Assembly: GCA_963705155.1 (NCBI GenBank)
Contig: CAVPJC010000014.1
Coordinates: 62,001-126,000 of the forward strand
Direction of reading: 5' to 3'
DNA from: CAVPJC01 sp963705155
Lineage (GTDB): Bacteria > Chloroflexota > Anaerolineae > Anaerolineales > UBA4823
Length of the DNA stretch: 64,000 bases
Under the pieces are notes generated by a model. That model had not been told where the DNA came from and did no database searches. It was given only the letters and a program-made list of their open reading frames with translations. Below are positions 34,362-41,810 of the stretch, piece by piece. A program made the translations under genes and the position numbers. Position 1 is the first letter of the stretch, and each line of letters begins with the position of its first letter.

Positions 34362-34560
34362 ACGTTTATGATCTCCAATCTATGTTTATTGAGCTAGGAA
34401 AAATCAAGGTATCGTGAAGTGCGATCGAATTGAGAAGTACAGTCTGTGAGATTATTGAACGGACACCTCCTCATGAAATATGTCCCGGTAAATGATTTTC
34501 CGAGGTTCATGACCAGGATACGGTAAATTTGCAAGTAACCAATATATTATCTCGTGGGTG
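34362..34560 (-). other. About 200-base 5' leader of the transporter/MttB gene series
   Basis: With the promoter at 34572-34600 the transcript would start near 34565 and carry a leader of about 200 bases. I see no known riboswitch consensus. A GAGGAGG after ATG-like triplets near 34470 could mark a short leader ORF, but none was convincing. Confidence 0.35.
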
Positions 34561-34571
34561 CTAACATAACA

Positions 34572-34600
34572 ATTATACCATCTAATATATCAGGTGTCAA
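34572..34600 (-). promoter_or_regulatory. Perfect-consensus sigma-70 promoter of the transporter/MttB gene series
   Basis: On the minus strand TTGACA (34595-34600) and TATAAT (34572-34577) match the consensus completely with a 17-base spacer. It points toward the solute-binding protein and the long minus-strand series. So strong a promoter next to a regulator gene implies repression as the main control. Confidence 0.85.
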
Positions 34601-34606
34601 TAATGG

Positions 34607-34625
34607 ACTAATGTGAAATATTAGT
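34607..34625. promoter_or_regulatory. Inverted repeat between divergent promoters, candidate GntR operator
   Basis: ACTAAT (34607-34612) and ATTAGT (34620-34625) form a 19-bp inverted repeat with a 7-base spacer. It fills the gap between the two back-to-back -35 boxes (34600 and 34628). A dimeric FCD-type regulator bound here could cover both promoters at once. Confidence 0.6.
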
Positions 34626-34627
34626 TC

Positions 34628-34656
34628 TTGCAATAAATATCAGATTATGGTAATAT
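34628..34656 (+). promoter_or_regulatory. Sigma-70 promoter of the GntR/corrinoid/methyltransferase genes
   Basis: TTGCAA (34628-34633) and TAATAT (34651-34656) are spaced by exactly 17 bases on the plus strand. The transcript would begin about 20 bases before the GntR start at 34683. Confidence 0.7.
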
Positions 34657-34682
34657 TATGCAGACTACAGGAAACATGGCAT

Positions 34683-35351
34683 ATGTCGATAAAAGAGATG
34701 GACGATACTTCCAAGAGCATCATCTTCAAAGAGCTGCGAAGGTCCATCATTATGGGGAATTGCCAGCCGGGGGAAAGATTTAACGTTGAAGATATCGCCC
34801 GTTCATATAACACCAGCGTAACACCTGTTCGCGATGCCCTCCAAATGCTTTCTCATGAGGGCCTGGTTACAATCCGGCCAAGATCAGGATATTTTGTAAA
34901 TCGGATAACCCTTAAGCAGCTGCGGGATATGCTTGAATTACGCAGAATTTTGGAAGTAGCGTCTGTGGAACGTGCAGCCCTGCGCATTAGCGAAGAACAA
35001 TTACAGGAGATGCGCCAGGTACACTCTGGATATACCGGTGATGATGATGTATCCTATGACCGTTACACCGATGAAAATCGACGTTTTCATTATTTGATAG
35101 CTCTGGCATCTGGTAATCATGAATTGGCTGAAGAGGTAGGGCGTTTGCACGACCGGTTGGCCCGTTTCATGGTTTTACGCAGGGCAGGAAAATCCCAGGA
35201 GACCACCCATAAACGAATTTTGGACGCGTTGGAAATCAATGATGTTGACGCAGCCCGGCAGGCTTTGTTAGATGATATTGATACTGCGCGTGATGCAATC
35301 CTGGATAAAGTAATGCAAGAAGAGGCCGCTTTCTGGCACCTGGATATGTAA
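34683..35351 (+). CDS. GntR-family transcriptional regulator (FadR/FCD type)
   Basis: A 222-residue DNA-binding regulator. The N-terminal winged helix (about residues 10-75) includes GERFNVEDIARSYNTSVTPVRDALQMLSHEGLVTIRPRSGYFV, the textbook GntR helix-turn-helix and wing. A six-helix FCD effector domain follows, with LRDMLELRRILE, DENRRFHYLIALASGNHEL and the histidine-bearing HKRILDALEINDVDAARQAL, residues that usually bind a metal and a carboxylate effector. Start ATG 34683 is favoured (AGGAAA upstream); GTG/ATG at 34647 is inside the promoter. It is divergent from the transporter series and probably represses both arms in the absence of the substrate. Confidence 0.9.
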   Translation: MSIKEMDDTSKSIIFKELRRSIIMGNCQPGERFNVEDIARSYNTSVTPVRDALQMLSHEGLVTIRPRSGYFVNRITLKQLRDMLELRRILEVASVERAALRISEEQLQEMRQVHSGYTGDDDVSYDRYTDENRRFHYLIALASGNHELAEEVGRLHDRLARFMVLRRAGKSQETTHKRILDALEINDVDAARQALLDDIDTARDAILDKVMQEEAAFWHLDM

Positions 35352-35433
35352 AATAAACAAACCTGGACTGGATTGGAAAAATCCAACCAGATCCGGGAAA
35401 CATAGCAACCAAAGCCAAAAGGATAAATGAACC

Positions 35434-36061
35434 ATGAAGATTGAAGATATCTACCAAAATGTCATTGAAGGTCAGGCCCCAGCAGTGGTAGCAGGAGTAC
35501 AGGCTGCTCTGGCAGAAGGCGCAGCCGCCGATGTAATCTTAAGCAAGGGGTTAATTGCTGCGATGGATGAAGTTGGCCGGCGATTTGAGGAGGGTGAATA
35601 CTTTGTTCCCGAAATGCTGATTGCGGCACGCGCAATGCAAGCCGGTTTGCAAGTGTTGAAACCTCACCTGGCTGCGACCGACGTGAAATCGGCCGGTAAG
35701 GTTGCCATTGGAACAGTTAAAGGCGACCTGCATGATATTGGCAAGAATCTTGTTGCGATGATGCTTGAAGGCGCCGGTTTTGAAGTGGTTGATTTGGGTG
35801 TGGATGTTTCGCCCGATAAATTTGTACTCGCAGCCCAGGGTGGAGCACAGGTAATTGGCATGTCGGCCTTGTTGACTACAACGATGGCAAACATGCAGCG
35901 GACGATCGATGCTCTGAAAACAGCAGGGATTCGCGGAGACTGTTAAGGTGGTTGTGGGCGGAGCGCCGGTCACAGAGGATTACGCAACCCGTATCGGAGC
36001 TGATGCTTATGCTTCAGACGCATCCAGTGCTACGCGGGTTATCCGCCAGCTTGTAGGGTAA
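35434..36061 (+). CDS. Corrinoid (B12-binding) methyl-carrier protein
   Basis: The carrier accepts the methyl group from MttB-type enzymes on its cob(I)amide and passes it on. A four-helix cap (MKIEDIYQNVIEGQAPAVVAG, VGRRFEEGEYFVPEMLIAARAM, residues 1-85) is followed by the Rossmann-like B12 domain. That domain has GTVKGDLHDIGKN, where His100 is the lower axial cobalt ligand (DxHxxG), then DLGVDVSPDKF and MSALLTTTM. The open frame stops at 35946, but one extra G near 35935 explains this. The true C-terminus continues TVKVVVGGAPVTEDYA and ends RQLVG at 36061, restoring the usual length of about 209. It is followed 21 bases later by the methyltransferase gene. Confidence 0.9.
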
Positions 36062-36082
36062 TCGCTCCAAGGACCCACCATC

Positions 36083-36953
36083 ATGGAAACTCTGCTGACC
36101 TATCGAGACAACCGGCTGATCATCAGTCCGGCCCACCCGTTCGCAATCATTGGCGAGCGGATCAACCCAACCCGCCGGAAGAAGTTGGCAGAATCGATGG
36201 CGTCTGGAGATTTCTCCGTCGTACAGGAAGATGCCCGCCGACAATTGGAGGCGGGTGCGCACATTCTGGATGTAAATGCCGGCGTTCCCGGAGCAGATGA
36301 GCCCGAGTTATTACGCGGCGCGGTTCAAGCGGTTATGGAAGTATCCAATGTCCCGCTTTGTTTTGACTCAGGCCAACCCGGATGCATTGAAGCAGTTTTG
36401 CAGATTTACCCGGGCAAGGCTTTAATCAATTCAACTACTGCAGAAGCTGCCATGATGGAAAGAGTGCTTCCACTGGTGAAGCGTTATAACGCAGCCGTCA
36501 TCGGTGTGATTACAGATGAAGCCGGTTTGCCGGCTACGCCTGAAGAGCGCCTGGCTGTGGCGCTGCAAATTAGTCAACCGGGCGGGTGATTTTGGCATTC
36601 CTCCAGAGGATGTGATCATTGATTGCCTGGCGTTGACCGTAGGCGCCGACCATAATGCTGGAAAAATCACCCTGGACAGCATGCAACTGGTACGGGAAGA
36701 ACTGGGGGTTAACCTCAGCCTGGGCGCCAGCAATGTCTCTTTTGGACTTCCGGATCGCAAGATCATCAATGTGGCTTACCTGGCCCTGGCGGTTGCTCGT
36801 GGGTTGACTACTGCGATCACCGATCCGACAGTTCCAGAAATCCAGACGACGCTCCTGGCGTGCGACTTGCTGATGGGACGTGACGAATATTCAATGCGCT
36901 GGATCCAGGGGTTCCGCAAACGATCACAGGCTGCAAAAGCTGTAGCTGTCTAA
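36083..36953 (+). CDS. Methyltetrahydrofolate:corrinoid methyltransferase-type protein (MtgA-like, DHPS fold)
   Basis: A roughly 289-residue TIM-barrel enzyme that moves the methyl group from the corrinoid protein to tetrahydrofolate or back. Landmarks of the pterin-binding family are FAIIGERINPTRRKKLAESM, DEARRQL-like EDARRQLEAGAHILDVNAGVP, PLCFDSG, KALINSTTAE, PPEDVIIDCLALTVGAD and SLGASNVSFGLPDR. The first frame stops at 36589. One extra A in the AAA at 36567-36569 shifts to the frame reading LVNRAGDFGIPPEDV, which runs to the TAA at 36953. The gene follows the corrinoid protein and ends in a good terminator. In glycine betaine demethylation the equivalent protein is MtgA. Confidence 0.88.
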
Positions 36954-36972
36954 GACTGCTATACCTAACCTG

Positions 36973-37004
36973 AAACCGCGCCAGATTGTCCTGGGGCGGT
37001 TTTT
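36973..37004 (+). terminator. Rho-independent terminator after the methyltransferase gene
   Basis: Arms AAACCGC (36973-36979) and GCGGTTT (36996-37002), with a second inner stem CCAG/CTGG (36981-36984, 36991-36994), precede a T-run through 37004. It ends the GntR-corrinoid-methyltransferase transcript. Confidence 0.85.
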
Positions 37005-37033
37005 CGTTAATTTGGTGTGGATATGCTCCTATT

Positions 37034-38209
37034 TCAAAGGTATTTTAATCCACTGCCTGTATTGAATAATACAATTTTTTCGTGAGGATGCACCCACCGC
37101 ATGTCGGTGAGTATACGCAATGCAGCCAGAGTAGCGGCGCCTTCAGGGGCAGCAAAGATGCCTTCTGTCATAGCAAGATGGCGCTGGGCCTGCAATATGG
37201 TTGTATCATCGATGGCGATTGCCTGCCCTTTGCTCTCTCGAAGCGCCTGGAGGATGAGTTTGTCCGCAAAACTGCGGGGTACTCTTAACCCTGAGGCTAC
37301 AGTAGCGGCATCATTCCAGAACTCACAAATTAGGTTGCCTTCATGAAAGGCTTTAACAACCGGGGCGCAACCAGAGGCCTGTACGGAGACCATTCGAGGC
37401 ATGCGGGGGTCATCCAGCCAGCCCAGTTGGCGCAGCTCGTTGAAAGCTTTCCACATACCCACCAATCCCGTTCCCCCTCCGGTCGGGTAGATGATGACAT
37501 CGGGTAGCACCCATTGAAATGCCTCAGCCAGCTCATACCCCATGATCTTTTTCCCTTCCAGCCGGTAGGGTTCTTTAAAGGTTGAAAGATCGAACCAGCC
37601 TTCAGCCGATGCTTTCTGGCCTGCCAGGCGAGCGGCATCGGAGATTAAACCGTCAACCAGATGCAATTCTGCCCCCATGATACGGCTTTCGTCGATATTT
37701 GATTGGGGAGTATCCTGCGGCATAAAAATGCAAGCCTGCATACCAGCCCTGGCGGCGTAGGCGGCCATGGCGCCTCCGGCATTACCGGCAGTTGGAATAA
37801 TGACACGCATAATTCCCAACTCTTTGGCCATTGAAATAGCTGCGGAAAGCCCGCGAGCCTTGAAGGTGGCGGTTGGATTCAGGCTTTCGTCCTTAAGATA
37901 AACATGGGGCAGACCCAATTGCTGACCGAGGCGTTCCAGGCGCAGCAGAGGGACATCGCCTTCTCCCAGGGAAATAACGCTTTCTGGAAATTCCACCGGC
38001 AGCAACGCATGCCAACGCCACATGCCTCGCTTCTGTCTGGCGAAATTATCCCGGTCTATTGTGTTGGCGATTTTTTGAAGATCGTAAACTGCCAACATTG
38101 GCGCCTGGCAGCGCTGGCAATAGGTGTGGGGCAGGCCAAAATCAAAGGTGTTGTTACACTGTGAACATTCCAGCTTTAATCGATATGAAAAATTGGAAGT
38201 TTTTCTCAT
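37034..38209 (-). CDS. thrC: Threonine synthase
   Basis: A 391-residue PLP fold-type II enzyme converting O-phosphohomoserine to threonine. A zinc ribbon at the N-terminus (Cys15, Cys18, Cys31, Cys34) is common in this threonine synthase subtype. The PLP lysine Lys117 lies in NPTATFKARG, with PTAGNAGGAMAAYAARAG next and the phosphate loop PTGGGTGLVGMW. The C-terminal EGIFAAPEGAATLAAL and NTGSGLKYL are also diagnostic. The start ATG 38209 is divergent from the polysaccharide cluster. It faces the corrinoid/methyltransferase transcript, from which it is separated by a terminator, so it is probably independent of the methyl island. Confidence 0.9.
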   Translation of the reverse strand: MRKTSNFSYRLKLECSQCNNTFDFGLPHTYCQRCQAPMLAVYDLQKIANTIDRDNFARQKRGMWRWHALLPVEFPESVISLGEGDVPLLRLERLGQQLGLPHVYLKDESLNPTATFKARGLSAAISMAKELGIMRVIIPTAGNAGGAMAAYAARAGMQACIFMPQDTPQSNIDESRIMGAELHLVDGLISDAARLAGQKASAEGWFDLSTFKEPYRLEGKKIMGYELAEAFQWVLPDVIIYPTGGGTGLVGMWKAFNELRQLGWLDDPRMPRMVSVQASGCAPVVKAFHEGNLICEFWNDAATVASGLRVPRSFADKLILQALRESKGQAIAIDDTTILQAQRHLAMTEGIFAAPEGAATLAALRILTDMRWVHPHEKIVLFNTGSGLKYL

Positions 38210-38311
38210 GGCTTATCCCGTAACATTTGGCAATTAAAAACGTTCAGGATTATGCAGGTAAATCATTACGAGTCTATATAAATTGAATACTTAAGTACTA
38301 TACATGAAATA

Positions 38312-38340
38312 TTGACACAAATTATCAGATATGCTATAGT
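38312..38340 (+). promoter_or_regulatory. Strong sigma-70 promoter at the head of the polysaccharide cluster
   Basis: TTGACA (38312-38317) and TATAGT (38335-38340) are spaced by 17 bases, 11 of 12 consensus positions. The leader to the antiterminator ATG at 38400 is about 53 bases. Confidence 0.8.
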
Positions 38341-38399
38341 CGTGGCAACGAATTTGCAATTATTTTGTTATTTATTTTTCTGCTGTCTGGTCAATCGAA

Positions 38400-38882
38400 A
38401 TGACTACCCGTTGGTATGCATTAATTTGCAAGAACAAGAAAGAAGATATTCTCTTGCGACAACTTGAGTCGCGAGGTTATGAAATATTTTATCCCAGATA
38501 TTCAACCGGGAGTGGAAAAAGCGGGAAATCACAAACCAGGGCATATTTTCCGGGGTATCTATTTATAAAACTCGACTTCAACAAAGACACCATTTCAACA
38601 TTTCAATGGATGCCAAACACGGATGGACTGGTTTGTTTCGGTTCGAAACCGGCGTATGTACCGGATAATTTAGTTGAAGCAATCCGGCGGCACACAGCTA
38701 AGCAGCCTGCTGAAGAAACGCCTGACCAAAAGCAAGCTGAAGGTGATTGTGGTACTCCAGCAGAACATTACGATGGATTTGGTGAGATCTTCGATCCATG
38801 CCTTTCCAGCGATCAGCGGGTGGGGCAGTTGCTCAGGATGATGCAGCAGGGGATGAGTTTTTCCTCTGCGATTAGTGACTGA
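38400..38882 (+). CDS. NusG/RfaH-like transcription antitermination factor
   Basis: A 160-residue specialised NusG paralogue. The N-terminal NGN domain starts TTRWYALICKNKKEDILLRQL, followed by GYEIFYPRY and RAYFPGYLFIKLDF, the RNA-polymerase-clamp-binding signature. After a variable linker the C-terminal KOW-like part is short, with DGFGEIFDPCLSSDQRVGQLLRMM. RfaH, UpxY and LoaP proteins of this shape sit first in long polysaccharide or secondary-metabolite operons and let RNA polymerase read through terminators. Its position as the first gene after a strong promoter, ahead of 25 kb of glycan genes, fits that role. It is not the housekeeping NusG, which lies with secE and the ribosomal genes. 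Confidence 0.85.
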   Translation: MTTRWYALICKNKKEDILLRQLESRGYEIFYPRYSTGSGKSGKSQTRAYFPGYLFIKLDFNKDTISTFQWMPNTDGLVCFGSKPAYVPDNLVEAIRRHTAKQPAEETPDQKQAEGDCGTPAEHYDGFGEIFDPCLSSDQRVGQLLRMMQQGMSFSSAISD

Positions 38883-38982
38883 TTATTCAGAAAACCGAAC
38901 TTGAACAAGAGCCCGGCAAGGCCGATGTTCAAAATCGCGTCAGATCAGGGGGAAATCGATCATCCGATGGGTGAAATGACCC

Positions 38983-39771
38983 ATGTCGGTATGGCGGAGC
39001 ATGCCTGTATTGAATACCCCTTCTTCAAAAACGAATAATCCCGGCCTTCTAGATGGCTTGAAGTTATACCTGGGAAGACAAGCAACCAGTTTTCCCAGGT
39101 ATTTGCTTGAACAGAGCGTAATTTTTTTGTTTGGATGGATTCCAACGCTGCTTGGGATCGTGATTCGAGGTATTGTATACCGGTTAATTCTCAAACTGGA
39201 TGGCTGGCCAGCAATTGAGAATAACGTGCGATTGCGTTTCTGCGACCAGATCCGTCTGGGGCATGGTGCCTACCTGGATCAAGGTGTGTATCTGCATGCC
39301 TGCCCCGCCGGGATTGAAATTGGCGACGGATCAATTGTCATGCATGGGGCGGTGCTGCATGTTTACAATTTTCGAAATTTACCGCATGCCGGTATTCATA
39401 TAGGGAAAAACAGCCTGGTTGGAGAGTATACCGTTATTCGCGGGCAGGGTGGAGTGCACATCGGGGATCGCGTATACACTTCACCATTCAGCCAAATCAT
39501 TGCAGTAAACCATGTTTTTAATGATCCAACCCGGCCGTTCGTAGACCAGGGTATCACCGCTGAAGGGATTGTGATCGAGGATGATGTATGGATTGGGTCT
39601 GGGGCTGTGATTACCGATGGTGTGCGGGTGGGTAGAGGGGCTGTGGTGGCAGCAGGCGCAGTAGTTACGCGGGATGTGCCGCCGCACTGTGTGGTTGGTG
39701 GCGTTCCGGCAAAACTGATAAAGGAAATTGATGGGAAAACCAATCCAGTTCCGAAACGTCAGGTTTTCTGA
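38983..39771 (+). CDS. Left-handed beta-helix (hexapeptide) acyltransferase
   Basis: A 262-residue O-acetyltransferase-type enzyme. After an amphipathic or membrane-associating N-terminal region (SVIFLFGWIPTLLGIVIRGIVY) come imperfect hexapeptide repeats. These include IEIGDGSIVMHGAVLH, IHIGKNSLVGEYTVIRGQGGVHIGD, IVIEDDVWIGSGAVITDGVRVGRGAVVAAGAVVTRDVPPHCVVGGVPAKLI, the classic LbetaH and C-terminal motif. The catalytic histidine is likely in IIAVNHVFND. It would decorate a sugar or glycan with acetyl groups. The start among several nearby ATGs is uncertain. It is followed about 100 bases later by a GT2 gene. Confidence 0.85.
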   Translation: MSVWRSMPVLNTPSSKTNNPGLLDGLKLYLGRQATSFPRYLLEQSVIFLFGWIPTLLGIVIRGIVYRLILKLDGWPAIENNVRLRFCDQIRLGHGAYLDQGVYLHACPAGIEIGDGSIVMHGAVLHVYNFRNLPHAGIHIGKNSLVGEYTVIRGQGGVHIGDRVYTSPFSQIIAVNHVFNDPTRPFVDQGITAEGIVIEDDVWIGSGAVITDGVRVGRGAVVAAGAVVTRDVPPHCVVGGVPAKLIKEIDGKTNPVPKRQVF

Positions 39772-39869
39772 AACCAGATCTAGTCAACACTTGCTTCTTC
39801 CAATCCCCCACCAACTCCGTAACTACCATTAATATAGAATTGCTCAATAGAAAAGGCAGCGATAAGCTT

Positions 39870-41069
39870 ATGACCACTCTTTCGATTGTTATTCCGGCGT
39901 ACAATGAAGAAAACGGTATTGAAGAAATTGCTCAACGTGTGCTCAGAGTTGGTCCGGCTTTGAGTAAAGTTGGCGTCGACCATCTGGAATTGATTGTGGT
40001 TGATGACGGCTCAAAAGACAACACTGCACAAATCGCCGGAGCGATCGATGGCGTCCGCCTGGTGCGGCACCCTAAGAATCGTGGCTACGGCGCTGCGCTT
40101 AAGACGGGTTTTGGCCAGGCTCAGGGAGAGCTGATTGGTTTTCTGGATGCAGACGGAACCTATCCTCCTGAATATTTTCCACAATTGTGTGTTAAGGCCA
40201 TGAACGGGAGCGATCTTGTCATTGGGTCTCGCATGGCAGGCGCAGAGAGCAAGATGCCTCTCACACGGCGGGTGGGTAATCTGTTCTTTGCCGGTCTTTT
40301 ATCGATTGTTGGACGCCAACATGTATCCGACTCGGCCAGCGGTATGCGTGTATTCAAACGCGAAATTCTCGAGAAAATCTATCCTTTGCCAGATGGATTG
40401 AACCTTACGCCGGTGATGAGCACGCGTGCCATTCATGAAGGCGTGCTTATGGATGAGGTGCCTATCCCTTACAGCGAGCGTTTAGGGCGCTCGAAATTGA
40501 GTGTCGTACGGGATGGCAGAATTTTCCTGGAATTGATGATTTGGACGGTTCTCACGTACAATCCGGTGCGTATTTTAGGATTGATTGGTTTGGGTGGAAT
40601 TGCAGTTGCCGGGCTGGTGGTAATGGGCCTGGTAATCGCACGCTTAAGCGGGATTACAACCCTGGGTCCTATTGGTGTTGCTGCCTTGTTCTGGGCAATG
40701 GTATCTGGCGTTGCGGGGATCAGCATATTTGCCCTGGGGACAACCTTCAATTATCTGGTATCCTTATTTTATAAACGCCCGATCCGGCAGGGATTGTTCG
40801 GTAAGCCGATCTTTACGCCCTCTTTGGATCATTATTTTGGGTGGATCGGAATTTTTATGTTTTTTGCGGGGATTGTCCTGGGCGTCGGAAGCCTTGCATT
40901 CGGTATGGCTGGCTCCGAAATTGCCCGACTCTGGTTATATTTGCTTGGCAGCGCAATGTTGGTATTAATGGGGATACAATTGGTGGTATATTGGGTCTTA
41001 ATGCGTGTTTTGGAAGAGCTGAGCCAGAGAGAAGGTCTGGTCCGGAAAGATATGGAACAAGGCTCCTGA
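39870..41069 (+). CDS. Family 2 glycosyltransferase with C-terminal membrane helices (DPM1-like)
   Basis: A 399-residue enzyme transferring a sugar, typically to a polyprenyl phosphate. The N-terminal GT-A domain has TLSIVIPAYNEENGIEEI, VVDDGSKDNTAQIA, NRGYGAALKTGF and FLDADGTYPPEYF (catalytic DxD-like), then GSRMAG and SASGMRVFKREIL. About four hydrophobic helices follow (about 245-380), as in the DPM1/GtrB group. ATG 39870 is preferred over the TTG at 39840. The ribosome site is weak. It is ten bases upstream of the sialidase-like gene and shares its transcript. Confidence 0.87.
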   Translation: MTTLSIVIPAYNEENGIEEIAQRVLRVGPALSKVGVDHLELIVVDDGSKDNTAQIAGAIDGVRLVRHPKNRGYGAALKTGFGQAQGELIGFLDADGTYPPEYFPQLCVKAMNGSDLVIGSRMAGAESKMPLTRRVGNLFFAGLLSIVGRQHVSDSASGMRVFKREILEKIYPLPDGLNLTPVMSTRAIHEGVLMDEVPIPYSERLGRSKLSVVRDGRIFLELMIWTVLTYNPVRILGLIGLGGIAVAGLVVMGLVIARLSGITTLGPIGVAALFWAMVSGVAGISIFALGTTFNYLVSLFYKRPIRQGLFGKPIFTPSLDHYFGWIGIFMFFAGIVLGVGSLAFGMAGSEIARLWLYLLGSAMLVLMGIQLVVYWVLMRVLEELSQREGLVRKDMEQGS

Positions 41070-41079
41070 AAGGTTTACT

Positions 41080-41810
41080 ATGAGGCATAAGTTATACCTG
41101 GCCGGTGTTGCCGCAATATTACTGGCGCAGATGGTGTTTTCTGGATATTCTGCCCAATCGGTATCGGCACAAACCACGGGTGGATCCTGGTCAGAGCCAA
41201 TTAATTTATCAAACAGCGGATCCACGCGTGATCCGGGTCTGATCGTTGACAATGATGGGACCTACCATGTTGTGTGGCAGGATGATCACGCAGGTACGGT
41301 CTATTCGCAGTATATCGACGGTGCATGGAGCAACCCCAGGGCGTTAAAGTTCCCCTTTGAATTTTTCACGCCCAGATTTGTAAAAGATGAACGGGGGGGG
41401 ATCTTAGCTGCATGGCTGGATATTGACCAGTCTCTCCACGTGAGTTACGTGAATAGCGCGCAGTTCGACCAGGTTGGATCGTGGAGCGCGCAACTGACGC
41501 TAGCAGAATCTGTTCTCAGTTTCGACATAACGATAGATTCTAACGGGAAGCTTCACCTCGTTTATCTGCGGACAGAGACAGATGAAACCTATGATGCGGG
41601 TATTTATTACCGGTCTGCCACGAATATTGGGTCCACTTGGGTAAATCCAGTTCAACTATATGCATCCAGCTATCTTCGTTCACTTGAATCCGGGACCGGA
41701 CATGTTCAAATTGCCACTGCAAAGGCCGGCGACACAGACCTAGTTTATGCTGTATGGGATAATCGATCGCTGAAACGAATCTTCCTTGCAAAATCTGCAG
41801 ACGGCGGCGA
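41080..41810 (+). CDS. Sialidase-like beta-propeller surface protein 1, N-terminal part
   Basis: The signal peptide YLAGVAAILLAQMVFSGY precedes BNR-type propeller blades with SWSEPINLSNSGSTRDPGL and YHVVWQDDHAGTVYSQYI, a pattern of alternating aromatic strands. The frame breaks in GGCGGCGAG near 41808-41811; removing one G gives SADGGSSWEQPQI, a restored Asp-box. The original frame continues out of phase to 41940. The start ATG 41080 lies ten bases after the GT2 stop. Confidence 0.82.

Noticed and set aside
34010..34417. 135-codon plus-strand ORF over the binding-protein N-terminus
   Set aside because: Antisense to a Tat signal and linker; composition reflects the repeats of the real gene.
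34362..34560. Cobalamin or SAM riboswitch in the leader of the MttB series
   Set aside because: Considered because of the pathway and the long leader, but no recognisable B12-box or SAM-box core is present.
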